The translations under genes were made by a program, and so were the position numbers. Under the pieces are notes generated by a model, which was given only the letters and a program-made list of their open reading frames with translations, searched no databases and was not told the origin of the DNA. Positions 10,741-22,188 of a stretch of 64,000 nt of DNA are shown in pieces. Each line of letters opens with the position of its first letter. Positions within the stretch are counted from its first letter, which is position 1. The DNA is taken from contig OZ038457.1 of assembly GCA_964036195.1 (NCBI GenBank), positions 2,021,180 to 2,085,179 on the forward strand. Reading direction: 5' to 3'. The DNA comes from Sphaerolaimus hirsutus. Taxonomy: Eukaryota > Nematoda > Chromadorea > Monhysterida > Sphaerolaimidae.

Positions 10741-11269
10741 TTAATTGCCACTTAACACATTCCTTGGCACTTGTCCATTTGCGGAATTGGCAACTGGCAT
10801 ATCATATCCAAATTTATTAATGCAAACGTAGATGTAAATCAAAATAATTGAAAATGAAAATGTGTCATGCAAATTGAATAATTCCTGCATACTGCAAATT
10901 GCATGCTTTTCCCCATGAAATGTGCGTAGAAATATGGATGTCAAATGGAATAATACGGAGCTGTCAGTTCAATTATTTATTTACCCAAAATGTTATCCCA
11001 AAATCAGCATGTTTCAATAAATACCTGTCACTGCATCCAAAAGAGTAGGTCCCAAAATGAAATAAAATTTAATGGATACTTGATTTCTGTGTGGATATAC
11101 CGATCGATTTCACACTTTACGAAGACTGTGACCATATTTTTTGAATAAATCCACGTGGAAAATTTTGTGGAAAACGTGGTAAAAACAACGTTTAAAAAAA
11201 CGCAAGCATGAAGACACTTTTTTCCAAAATTGCCAAAAAAAAAATTAGTATGGTTGAGCACTAGTTATG
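10741..11269. other. Unassigned AT-rich spacer
   Basis: No gene or inverted repeat seen. Confidence 0.35.
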
Positions 11270-11391
11270 GTGCAATTTCTTGCATGCAACCACACAATTT
11301 CACATACACGTACAATCAGTGGTGGTTTTCATTAGTTTTTGAGTCATTTTTAGTGTAAAAGCTTCCATTTGTTCGCTATTGTGTAATAACT
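11270..11391. repeat. Left part of an interrupted repeat (family I)
   Basis: It resembles 63597-63712 (AATTTCACACACAAATTGAC, GGTTGTTTTCATTGGTTTTG). There the sequence runs on uninterrupted. Here the continuation resumes only at about 15350. Confidence 0.6.
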
Positions 11392-11856
11392 AGCAGGATT
11401 CTCTCCGACCTTCGGTCGGGTTTTGTGGTTCTCTACAATTAATACCATTGGAGAAAATATGATACTTTAGTTAAGTTTGCACACATGCTAGGCATGTGTT
11501 TTGAAATGCGGTATGTAATCTACCAACAATAACAAGACCAATACCAAAGATGCAATGTTTTGGAATGGATTTTTGTAAACTTCTGTAAAATGGTTGGGCA
11601 TGAAACTCGGTAGTAAAATGTAGACAGTTTGCGATTTGGTATGATGGTGTGCAGTGTGCATTCTGTGTGGTATAGGTTTTGTGATATGATAGTGTGGTTT
11701 TTGCAAGGTGTCAAACTTTGTTGTAATCTTCAATTGGTTACATTTGTGCTTTGCTGTTCTTTTTGTGTTTGTAAATCCTTGTGGTATAAATTGTAGAGAA
11801 CCACAAAACCCAACTGAAGGTTGGAGAGAATCCTGCTATAGGTACCCACTACTCAG

Positions 11857-12772
11857 AGGCTTGCAAAAACTGACACCCCAATGGGGACCCCCCTCCAAAT
11901 GGCACCCCCTGGGGAACCTCCCAAAAGTGGCACCCCCTGGGAACCGCCCAAAAATGGGACCCCCTAGGGCCCCACAAATATGGCACCCCCTGAGGACCAC
12001 CAAAAAATGGCACCCCTTAGGGACCCCCCAAAAATGGCACCCCTTAGGGACCCCCCAAAAATAGCACCCCTGGGGACCCCCCAAACATGGCACCCCCTAG
12101 GAACCCCCACAAAAATGGCACCCCCTGGGGACCCACCCAAAGTTGGCTCCCCCTGGGGACTCTACAAAACCCAACTGAAGGTTGGAGAGAATCCTGCTTT
12201 AGGTACCCACTTCTCAGAGGCTTGCAAAAACTGACACCCCAATGGGGACCCCCTCCAAATGGCACCCCCTGGGGAACCCCCCAAAAGTGGCACCCCCTGG
12301 GAACCGCCCAAAAATGGGACCCCCTAGGGCCCCACAAATATGGCACCCCCTGAGGACCACCAGAAAATGGCACCCCTTAGGGACCCCCCAAAAATGGCAC
12401 CCCCTTGGGACCCCCCAAAAATAGCACCCCCTGGGGACCCCCAAACATGGCACCCCCTAGGAACCCCCACAAAAATGGCACCCCCTGGGGACCCACCCAA
12501 AGTTGGCTCCCCCTGGGGACTCTCCAAAAATGGCACCCCCCTGGGGACCCCTCTCAAAATGGCACCCCATATGGACCCCCCCCGCAAAAAAAAATATAGC
12601 ACCCCCCTGAGGACCACCAAAAAATGGCACCCCTGGGGACCACCCAAAAAATGGCATCCCATGTGGACCCCCTTTAAATGGCACCCCCATATGTACCTCC
12701 AGAAAATGGCACCCCCTGGAGACCCCCCAAAAATGGCACCCCATGGGGACCCCCTCTAAATCCTGTAAACAC
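11857..12772. repeat. C-rich minisatellite, ~28-31 bp unit
   Basis: About 30 units built on TGGCACCCCCTGGGGACCC followed by CCAAAAA, strongly strand-biased. A higher-order copy of about 360 bp is visible: the leader AACCCAACTGAAGGTTGGAG and the following block at 11807 recur at 12167. Confidence 0.9.
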
Positions 12773-14935
12773 AGCCCCTAGTTTGGAAACTCCTGTAAAC
12801 TCAGCCCCTAATTTGGAAAATGGTATGAATATTTCAAAAAATCACTATCATCAATCCACAAATGCATCAATTCACAATTTTCAATTTTTTAGCCCCAGGG
12901 GTTAGACTTAAAAAGTTATGGTAATGTAGAGTAGAAATGGAGTGCACATCTCAAATCAGTGCAATAAAAAACCCACAAATGCATCATTTCACAAATTGAA
13001 AGTTTTTGTGCCCAGGGGTTCATTATCAGGGTTTTAGTAATGTGGTGTCAAAATGGAGTGCATATTTGAAATCGCTACAATCAGAAACCCACAAACACAT
13101 CATTTTATGATTTGAAAATTTTTGGCCCTGGGGGTTCATTTTCAGGGTTATGGTAATGTAGTGTCAAAATGAAGTGCATATTTCAAATCAAGGCAATCAA
13201 AAAGCCACAAATGCATCATTTCACAATTTCTAATTTATTAGCCCCATGGGTTCAATTTAAGGCTTACAGTAATGTAGAGTTGAAATTGAGTCATTTCAAA
13301 TCAGTGCAATTAGAAACCTGCAAAATGCATCATTTCACAATAAGAAATTTTTGGGTCTAGGGGTTCAATTTCAGGGTTTTAGTAATGTAGTGTCAAAATG
13401 GAGTGCATATTTGAAATCGCTACAATCAGTAACCCACAAATGCATCATTTTATGATTTGAAAGTTTTTGGCTTAGGGGGTTTATTTTTATGGTTATGGTA
13501 ATGTAGTGTGAAAATGAAGTGCATATTTCAAATGAGTGAAATCAGAAACCTGAAAATTTATGATTTCACAAATTGAAAGTTTTTGGCTCCAGAGGTTCAT
13601 TTTCAGGGTTATGGTTATGTAGTTTTCAGGGTTATGTAGTGTCAAAATGGATTGCATATTTCAAATCAGTGCAATTAGAAACCCACATCAAATCATTTCA
13701 CAATTTCTAATTTTTTAAGCCCTGGGCATATTTGAAATTGCTACACTCAGAAACCCACAAATCCATCATTTTATGGTTTGAAAGTTTTTGGCCCAGGGGG
13801 TTCATTTTTAGGGTTATGGTAATGTAGTGTCAAAATGAAGTGCATATTTCAAATGAGTGCTTTCAGAAACCCGAAAATGCATCATTTCTCAAATTGAAAG
13901 TATTTGGCCCCATGGGTTCATTTTTAGGGTTATGGTAATGTAGTGTCAAAATGGAGTGCATATATCAAATTGGTGCAATCAGAGACCCAAATTTGAAATC
14001 AGTGCAATCAGAAACCCAAAAATGAATGATTTCACAAATTGAAAGTTTTTGGCTCCAGAGCTTCATTTTCAGGGTTATGGTTATGTAGTTTTCAGGGTTA
14101 TGTAGTGTCAAAACAGAGTGCATATTTCAAATCAGTGCAATTAGAAACCCACATTGAATCATTTCACAATTTCTAATTTTTTAAGCCCTGGGCATATTTG
14201 AAATCGCTACACTCAGAAACCCACAAATCCATCATTTTATGGTTTGAAAGTTTTTGGCCCAGGGGGTTCATTTTAGGGTTATGGTAATGTAGTGTCAAAA
14301 TGAAGTGCATATTTCAAATGAGTGCTATCAGAAACCCAAAAATGCATCATTTCTCAAATTGAAAGTATTTGGCCCCATGGGTTCATTTTTAGGGTTATGG
14401 TAATGTAGTGTCAAAATGGAGTGCATATATCAAATTGGTGCAATCAGAGACCCAAATTTGAAATCAGTGCAATCAGAAACCCAAAAATGAATGATTTCAC
14501 AAATTGAAAGTTTTTGGCTCCAGAGGTTCATTTTCAGGGTTATGGTAATGTAGTGTCAAAATGAAGTGCATATTTCAAATGAGTGCAATCAGAAACCCAA
14601 AAATGCATCATTTCTCAAATTGAAAGTATTTGGCCCCATGGGTTCATTAACGGGTTATGGTAATGTAGTGTCAATGGAGTGCATATATCAAATCAGTGCA
14701 ATCAGAAACCTAAATTTGAAATCAGTTCAATCAGAAACGCAAAATTGCATCATTTCACAAATTGAAAGTTTTTGGCCCCAGTGGTTCATTTTCAGGGTTA
14801 TGGTAATGTAGTGTCAAAATGGAGTGCATTATATATCAAATCAGTGTAATTAGAAACCCACAATGCATCATTTCACAATTTGAAAGTTTTGGCCCCGGGG
14901 GCCTCACTTAAGGATTATGGTAATGTTATTGTTAA
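12773..14935. repeat. ~115-bp degenerate satellite
   Basis: Repeating landmarks are GTAATGTAGTGTCAAAATG, AGTGCATATTTCAAAT, AATGCATCATTTCACAAATT and GAAAGTTTTTGGCCC. Spacing is about 115 bp with internal duplications and truncated units. About 15-18 units are present. Confidence 0.85.
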
Positions 14936-15140
14936 CTCCCATAAACTCAGCCCCTAATTTGGCAAACACCCATCAACTCAACTCCCATAAACTCGGCCTC
15001 TAATTTGTGAACTTGTGTCAACAGCCCCTTATTTTTAAACTTCTGTCAACTCAACCCTAATTTATAAACACCCATCAACTCAACCCTGAATTGTAAACTC
15101 AGCCCCTAAAAACTCAAGTCAACCCCCTATACATGTGCAA
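14936..15140. repeat. Short CAACTCA/CCCATAAACTC repeats
   Basis: Degenerate repeats of AACTCAGCCCCTAATTT and CCCATCAACTCAAC trailing the satellite. Confidence 0.6.
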
Positions 15141-15349
15141 TTGCATTCTTGGGAAGCAACTTTGCCATCTACTAACCCTGTTTGTCAAGATTGTGGATCG
15201 TGTTTGTAAAGGGCATTTGTACTAATAAATAGTGACTGCATTGTGTGCAAAAACACACACGAATTGGGCACAATGATGCCTGTGATTGTGTGTCCTATCT
15301 TTTACATTATGCATACCTAGCACGCAATTCTTTCACAATTGTATATGTT

Positions 15350-15560
15350 TTGATAAGCCGTGATATGCTAGTGTAGTATATAATATATCCAGCCAATGTG
15401 CCCCACATATTTACTTCTACAGTGTGAAACATCACCATCATCAACATAAATATTAGCCTTCTCTTATAACCTTATTTAAGCACCATTCCATGTCCAACTT
15501 CACTTGAAATAATAATGAATATTTGACAAAAAGCTATATTTTTATAACATCCCCTCTGGA
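15350..15560. repeat. Right part of the interrupted family I repeat
   Basis: It matches 63711-63870 (AAGCCGTCATATGTTGCTG, GTAGTATATAATAT, TTATAACCTTGTTTGA-like). With 11270-11391 it reconstitutes the uninterrupted copy. Confidence 0.6.
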
Positions 15561-15776
15561 AAAAAAGTATTTTGATTTTTAAGTGTTTTTTTTAAACGAA
15601 TTTTTGAATTTCGAACTTTTTCCGAAAATAGTTTTCAAATTTTCGAATCTTTTTGATTACTTTTATTAAAAAGTTTTAAAACTGGTCATCGAAAAAGCAA
15701 CGTTTTTTCCTGGTGACTGAAAACAATTGTTTACATGGCACATCATATTTAAACATAGGGCATTTACCGTACTTTC

Positions 15777-16064
15777 TCCAATTACCCCCCGGGCAAAATG
15801 TTCAAACACGACATGCGGATACCGTATTTCCTCGAATTACCCCCGGGGGGTTATTTTTTTCAGAGTGAAAATTTTGAGAGAAAGACGTGAAAAATGCAAC
15901 AATAACGACCATTTATAAGTTTTTACAGCCTTATATAAGGATGTAGATGGTATAAACGATGTTGTAACGTATCACAGTAAGTGTTTTGAACGTCTGTTAT
16001 GCATTTCCCGGACCACAAATTCATAGTGCCCATTTTGAGGGGGGGGTATTTCGAAGAAATACGG
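15777..16064. mobile_element. Family D MITE, TA-flanked
   Basis: Ends are CCGTACTTTCTCCAATTAC and GGGTATTTCGAAGAAATACGG between TA dinucleotides. A second left end (CCGTATTTCCTCGAATTAC) lies inside at 15823, so it is composite or nested. Confidence 0.6.
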
Positions 16065-16364
16065 TAGATACGTACCTAAATGACAAGCATAAGATAGGGA
16101 AGAAACTAGGGGGAGTCACTGGTGAAGCATGCCCACTTTCACATGCCTAAGAATGCATGAGATTGAATTGGCAAATAAGCGGCTTATGGTCATCCGACAA
16201 TGTCGCTTTCGTATGAATGCATTGCCACTACGCACGCTACTTTACTAACACCAGTAAACACAAAATTGAGTGCTCGTAAATCAGCTGTGTATTTACGCTT
16301 TACGCGACGTATTTATTTGAGTTTTTAACAGTTTTGGTTCACCTTGTAATCTTCAGTTGGCGTG

Positions 16365-16500
16365 GATTCGCGCGTCAATAATGGCGTGTACACTTTATCG
16401 AACGGTTTCTTTGATGAAAACGGTATTGCAACTGGCATAAATCTTAAAATGGTATAATTCTCCCACAAAATACCGTATATCCTCGAATAAGTCGCAGAAA
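16365..16500. repeat. Left copy of a 145-bp inverted pair
   Basis: AATGGCGTGTACAC, TTTCTTTGATGAAAACGG and ATTCTCCCACAAAAT recur in reverse complement at 18665-18805, 2.3 kb away. The outer sequences differ. Confidence 0.65.
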
Positions 16501-16869
16501 GAATTTTTTTGCAGCTAATGTTCACAAGCATTGATTTCATTGCATGAATTATGAAATTTCAACCCTACTCATACAATATATTGATCATGAACAGGGTTGG
16601 CAAAATCTCAGAAAAAAATAAAAATAAAATGGAAAATTGAAGAATAAAATAAAATAAAATAAAATGGAAAATTAATAAAATACAAATACAATTTGACTAA
16701 AATTTGAATTTTAGTAAAACTTTACTAAAATTGTACAAAAATTCGACTTTTTGTACAATTTTACTAAAATTTTACGAAAACTCGAGTGTCTGTAATATTC
16801 TGTAAAAAGTTTTCTATTCTGTTGCTTAAGTTTCTAGCTGCCCAATTTGCAGTACTAGTGCCTTGTTGT

Positions 16870-17697
16870 TAACGATGGCAAAAAAAGATTCGAAAATTCG
16901 AAAATATTTTCGAATTTTCGAATTTTTTCATAATTTTCGAATTTTTATTCCACCCCTGGAAAAAACACTTAAAAATCGATTTATTTTTTAAAAAATTCGA
17001 AAATTCGAAAATTCGAAAATAGTTTTCGAATTTTTCAGGGAATTCAAGGTGACAAAAAGAGATCTTAAGTACAGCGTGCTAAATAAAGCGACAATTTATA
17101 TGCGGTGGGTTTGAAAAAGTCTCGTGTAACGAAAAAACAAACATTGAAACGAAAAAAACGTGTAACGAAAAAACATTGAAATGGCATCCGTGAGGGCAGC
17201 AGCGGACTCCATCTATTTATGACATCTATTTAGGAATGCAGAGAGCCGCCCAAACAATTAGAACCGCGGCGCTCTACTTCCGCGGATAAAGACTCCGGTC
17301 CATCAAAAAATCGCTCGCGGGTCTTCCGAGGGGAAGTCACAAACATTTTTGGAAGGCATTCTGCCCCAGTGAAAATGGTGCAAACTGGTCCACACAAGTG
17401 TTTCTACCATTTATCATGTTAAAGTGATATAAAATTGTCATGTCATGGTTCACTTACAGTGAAATTAAGGTTAAAAGGGGCTCCAAACATGAAAACAGCC
17501 CAAATACTGTGTTTTAAGCTTCAAATTCAATCTTTTTCTGAAAAAATTCGAAAATTGCCAAAAAAGATTCGAAAATTCGAAAATTAAATTCGAAATTCAA
17601 AAATTAATTTGGGAAAAAATTCGAAAATTCGAAAATTCATTTTAGAAAAAACACTTAAAAATTTAAATACTTTTTTCTGGGAGGTTTGCCATCGTTA
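16870..17697. mobile_element. TAACGATGGCAAA hAT-like element, TSD CTTGTTGT
   Basis: 828 bp from TAACGATGGCAAA to TTTGCCATCGTTA, with exact 8-bp TSDs at 16862-16869 and 17698-17705. Both ends are packed with GAAAATTC words. About 470 bp in the centre (17045-17515) is non-repetitive. Confidence 0.85.
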
Positions 17698-18253
17698 CTT
17701 GTTGTTGCTTTCATCGATGTGATTGAAAAATATTTTGCTCAAAATTGCAAATTTTGACATCTTTTGATATATTTTCACCTCAAAAATCACTATTTTATCA
17801 GATTTTCCCCCATTTTCTTCGTTCCATACCTTGAAAAAGCCTATATATTGAACCCCGCAAGCCCCCCCTGAAAAATAACAAATTTTTTGTTATCATTTCC
17901 TTGGGAAGAGCACTTAATTCTGGATTAAGCAAGGATCAAAATTCAAGATACCTACGTCGCAACCCATGTCACAAGTTTACATTAAAAATTTGTATTCATC
18001 TGCATGCTTCTAGCGTGCACATCGCTTTATGGTCTTGCATCCAAGATTCTGATTTTTTGTAAAATTTTTGTAAAATATTTGTAAAATTTCTGTAAAATGG
18101 TTTCATTTTATTTTATTAATGACATTTCAGAATAAAATAAAATAAAATGAAATAAATATGAATAAACTAAAAATAAAATACAATTTTAGTAAAAAGAATT
18201 TTACTAAAACCAACCATGATCATGAATGTTACTTAATATTCTGATAAAAAAAT

Positions 18254-18703
18254 ACGGTATATACTCGAAAAATCCCCCCGGGGGATTATTTTTTTGTCAG
18301 ACTTTTGTGAGGGGGGATTTTTCGAGAGAGGGAATTAGGTATTCAAGGGGGGAATTATTATTCCGTTAAAAATTTCAAGCATGTATCTAGTAACTCATGA
18401 AATTTCATGAAACTCTATTTCATGAAATATGCTTTATGTACAAAATAACGTGCTTTTTTGTTCAAATTAGACACAAAAACTTTATCATATGGCTTAGAAG
18501 GGGGGATTATTCGAGGGGGGGAATTATTTTTTCCTCGCTGCTCTAACAGGGGGCAATTATTCAAGGGGGGAATTATTCAAGGCGGGGGGATTATTGGAGT
18601 ATATACGGTAACTCCCCCATCGAAAAACCCCCCTCTCGAATAAGTCCCCCCTAAAAAAGTTCTGACGAAAAAAACTCCCCGGGGAATTATTCGAGGATAT
18701 ACG
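18254..18703. mobile_element. Family D MITE (ACGGTATATACTCGA ends)
   Basis: The left end ACGGTATATACTCGA is matched by GGAGTATATACGG at 18596-18608. A further right end TCGAGGATATACGG lies at 18690-18703. The body carries GGGGGGAATTATTCAAGG words. Confidence 0.6.
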
Positions 18704-18787
18704 GCATTTTGTGGGAGAATGATATCATTTCTAAGATTTTTAAAATGCAAGTTGCAACACAGTTTTCATCAAAGAAACAGTTCAATA

Positions 18788-19172
18788 ACGTGCACACGCC
18801 ATTGGCGCTACACACACTGGATGTCAACTGTTTCGGTGTCAACTCGATTTCGGTTGAATTTAGGTAGCAGGATAACTTTGAAGGATATTATTCATTAGCG
18901 GCAATGTCGAACAGGAATTTATATTGCCATGTGCATTTGAACACGGTTTCGCGGCCCATAAACTAACAATTTATGAAATGTCAACTGGGCCGACAGTTTT
19001 TCATAAATTTTTAGTTTATGGGCCGCGAAACCGTGTTCAAATGCGCATGGCAATATAAATTCCTCTTCGACATTGCCGCGTGTGCCCTTAAAAACTGTCC
19101 TGCAAGCTACAGTGTCATAAAATCGAGTTGACACTAAAACAGTTGACATCCAGTGTGTGTGGCACCATTATT
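18788..19172. mobile_element. ACACACTGGATGTCAACTG palindromic element
   Basis: The inverted arms begin GGCGCTACACACACTGG and end CCAGTGTGTGTGGCACC. The innermost arms (18897-18975 and 19000-19078) are nearly identical (CCATAAACTAA, GAACACGGTTTCGCGGCC), forming a strong ~180-bp hairpin. Confidence 0.75.
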
Positions 19173-19325
19173 GACGCTCGCAGCGCAGGGCCGATTAAGG
19201 GTCGATGTCGATTTAAGTAAATATATTGTAGAAATCAATTAGGCGGAGTCCTGTTTTGCATTAAAAGTGATCGCCGGCTTTTGACGATCACTTAATACCC
19301 GATTATCCGGGCGGCGTGAGCTCAG

Positions 19326-19760
19326 AGTTGTCAAAAGTACTGAAGTTTTTTTAAGGAAGTAAACGTAATGTATTTTACGTAAGACACCTGGGTACAGAAA
19401 ACGTAAAGAATATTTTTAGTTTACGCTGCGTAAAAGGTGACTAAACGAATATTTTTACTCAGGTAAAACATAAACGCAAGCATTTTTTTGATTTTGTACC
19501 CAGGAAAACATAAACGTGAGTAAGAGTAAAAATGAGAGTCCTCACAACTTCGATCATTTTCGCTGCTGTTTCAATTCATTTGTCGTTTCTGCCTTTTATG
19601 AAACCGATAAATTTCTCTGAATTACCTTTTCTGTACTCTCCTACTTTCAGAAAGTATGCGTAAAGGTGAGTACAGGTATTTTTTTCTGGAGGAAACGTAA
19701 ACGTATTTAACCAGTACTCGAGTATACGTATTTTTGAGTAAACGTACAGTAATTGTGATA
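19326..19760. mobile_element. CAGAGTTG-family element, AAACGTAA words, right end unclear
   Basis: It starts CAGAGTTGTCAAAAGTACTG and is filled with GTAAACGTA-type words. The right end (about CAGTAATTGTGA) is diverged, and no TSD is seen. Confidence 0.55.
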
Positions 19761-20416
19761 GGAACAATATCAAGCCTGCGCAGATGCTGCACAGAACTCC
19801 AGTGCAAACAAAAACGATCAGCGCGCACAGTGCAAAAATTATCATTCCATCATTATCGAGTCAAATGCGCAAATGCAAAGTTGGCACTGATCCAAAAAAT
19901 GTAACATACCGCTGAAGAACAGAGGAAAGAATATTCACTATTAAACAGACGAAAATCACCTACTGATTTATCAGTATTGATTTATCACCTACTGATTTAT
20001 TGGAAATGAAATTTTAGAAATGATCATTTGTGTTCAACTAGTTAGAATCAAAAGTCACTCGATTTTTCGTCGTAACATCACATTTTACGTTACCCTGTAA
20101 CTTCAGCTAGATGTAGAAATCATGATATATTGCAAGTGTATACTGATCGGACTGAATGCTTTACATAGAATGTTACCATAATTTGTTGAATAAAGTCACG
20201 TGAAATACTGCGCACCAAATTCACTGTTTGTGAGGAAAATGTAATATAATGAAAAGTCCTTTTACTTTTTCAGATGGAAAACTATATAGGTAATATTTAA
20301 TAAGTTTTGCGGTCAGTGCGGCTAGAACTAACCCGTGCTGTGCTAACAGATAGAAAAATATAATAACCGGTTGGCATACGCATCAGTGCCCGCAGGGAAA
20401 TGCATGAAGTAGTGAA
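19761..20416. other. Unassigned AT-rich spacer
   Basis: No gene or clear repeat seen. Confidence 0.35.
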
Positions 20417-20424
20417 GTGCTCAG

Positions 20425-21166
20425 CAGAGTTGATAGTGGGTACTAGTGATGGAAAAGCGCCAGGAAAAACGGCGCCAAGCGCCAAGGGCGCCATGGCGCC
20501 ATTCGAAATAATGGCGCCGGACGCCAGATGGCGCCACAGAGAAGGGCGCCAAGCGCCAATGGCGCTGGCGCCCTTTGGCGCTGTTAAAGGGCGCCAGCGC
20601 CATGGCGCCATTCCATCATTAGTGGGTACTTACTTTTACTCGCGTAAAACTGCGCTTAGTGTAAATACTCATGGTACATTACTTCAATTGTACCTGTACC
20701 CATCTGGATGCGTACTTTTTCATGAGTACTGGGTGCTTCAGCCTATTTCAGAAAATTCAGAACATGCACTCAAAAAGACAAAAACGGACTGTCTATGCCT
20801 GCATTCATACATAGGTATATTCACATGTATTTCTGTCTTAGAATGCAGGCATAAATAGGTATATAAATTAATGTATGCAATCAACTTGTGATGCATGTTT
20901 TGCATTGTTAACACTGAGAAAATTATTTCTTTGGTTGAACTTTTAAATTTCTACCAAATTTACTACCCATATTCCATAAAATACCTGGAAAGATACACCT
21001 TATAATTTCAATTATACACCTACATAAGAAAATACTTTTACACGATTTTACCCAGGTACCGGGTAAAAAAGTATTTACTCATATGCATATTTTGGGCAAG
21101 AGTAAAAATCAAAGTATTTACTCATATGCATACTTTTGAAAAAGTTTGGTACTCATAACAACTCTG
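20425..21166. mobile_element. CAGAGTTG hAT-like element, TSD GTGCTCAG, with nested GCGCC element
   Basis: 742 bp from CAGAGTTG to CAACTCTG with exact 8-bp TSDs at 20417-20424 and 21167-21174. Its words are TTTACTC and AAGTATTTACTCATATGC. A GCGCC element is nested at 20444-20621. Confidence 0.85.
20444..20621. mobile_element. GCGCC family hAT-like MITE, TSD GTGGGTAC
   Basis: 178 bp from TAGTGATGGAAAAGCGCC to GCGCCATTCCATCATTA, with exact TSDs at 20436-20443 and 20622-20629. It is inserted 19 bp inside the CAGAGTTG element. Confidence 0.85.
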
Positions 21167-21239
21167 GTGCTCAGTGATTAGTGTCGCTGCACATAACACA
21201 AATTCATATGAACATGCAGACCTAGGGTAGAGTTCGACA

Positions 21240-21640
21240 CGGGTTCAGATAGATGGGTAAATCGCTCCTCCGGTGGTATACATAGCTGAAAAATATTCTG
21301 GGGGTTGGATAAGGGCAAGGGGGGTTCAATATATAGGCTTTTTCAAGGTTTGGATAAAGAATTTTTTTCTCAAAATCGGTTAAAATAACAGAAGTATGTT
21401 AAAAACAGCTAAAGTAGGCCAAAATAGCTAAAAAGTAGATATTATCCAAACTAGTGATTAACATGGAAAGAGAAAAATGTGAAAAATTAGCGAGCTTGAG
21501 TAAAAATTTGGTCAAAATCACTAAAAATTAGCTCCATATAGATAGATAGCTGAGCGATTTGGGAGGAGGACTTGTTCAGGGGATAGTGGCCCAAAATTTT
21601 GCTCCAGGGTAGATAGAAGCTGAGCGGCTCCTGAGATAAA
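21240..21640. mobile_element. Diverged TCTATC-family hAT-like fragment
   Basis: It shares ATCGCTCCTCCGG, TATAGGCTTTTTCAAGG and GATAGATAGCTGAGCG words with the intact elements at 31003-31497, in reverse orientation. No TSD is visible. Confidence 0.5.
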
Positions 21641-21667
21641 TACCTAGATAAAGCTGAAGCGTAAGAT

Positions 21668-21805
21668 AAGTATCGGGTTCGTGTCGGATTCGTGTCGGGT
21701 TCGTGTCGGATGCAAGTCGGGTTCGTGTCGAATTCGTGTCGGGTTCGTGTCGGGTTCGTGTCGGATGCGAGTCGGGTTCGTGTCGGGTTCGTCTCGGTTC
21801 AGGTC
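21668..21805. repeat. TTCGTGTCGGG tandem repeat
   Basis: About a dozen units of GGTTCGTGTCGG with GATGC-AGTCGG variants. A short relative lies at 34795-34850. Confidence 0.8.
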
Positions 21806-22188
21806 AAAACCCCAAAACTCAGAGACAGACCGCGGCACGAGTAGAGTACCATAATATTTAATACGGAAGACAAAATCCCCGGCCAAATCTCGGGCTCTCA
21901 GCTCAACTGACATTTCGGATTACAAGGGAAATCTATCACTCGCCATTGAAAGAAGCACAAAGTGCATGTGGTCGCGTACCAGAAAATGCATGCTTGAATG
22001 CGTCGCATGGAATCACGAGAAGTATAGAAAGAAAGCTGACAAATATTTAGCGAAAATTCTTGGATTGCGTTTGATCACAGTAATTTGATACAATAATGGA
22101 ATGAATCCTACGCGCATAGAGGTTACACATTAAGACATCGCGTACAAATATGTAAACTCGGCAGACAGCGAAATATGCGTCTCAAGTA

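Larger units (their letters stand above)
11392..15349. mobile_element. ~3.96-kb insertion carrying minisatellite and satellite
   Basis: It splits the family I repeat that is continuous at 63597-63900. Its first 450 bp has inverted copies of AGCAGGATTCTCTCC and GGTTCTCTACAATT at 11393-11438 and 11787-11836. The interior holds two tandem arrays. No protein-coding frame was recognised, and the right terminus is not defined. Confidence 0.55.

Noticed and set aside
11708..12759. Several overlapping Pro/Trp/His-rich and Gly/Cys-rich frames
   Set aside because: Tandem C-rich minisatellite, open on both strands because of the repeat period.
11857..12772. Direct repeats resembling a CRISPR array
   Set aside because: Units are contiguous with no unique spacers, and the context is a eukaryotic genome.
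17200..17345. GC-richer stretch reminiscent of structural RNA
   Set aside because: No rRNA or other RNA family could be recognised. Listed instead as possible cargo of the hAT-like element.
20400..20858. 152-codon open frame rich in Ala/Arg
   Set aside because: It is the GCGCC palindrome read through. The opposite strand is also open, and the element has TSDs.
19326..21166. One large CAGAGTTG element from 19326 to 21166
   Set aside because: The left flank of 19326 does not match the right flank, whereas 20425-21166 has an exact TSD, so 19326 belongs to a separate copy.
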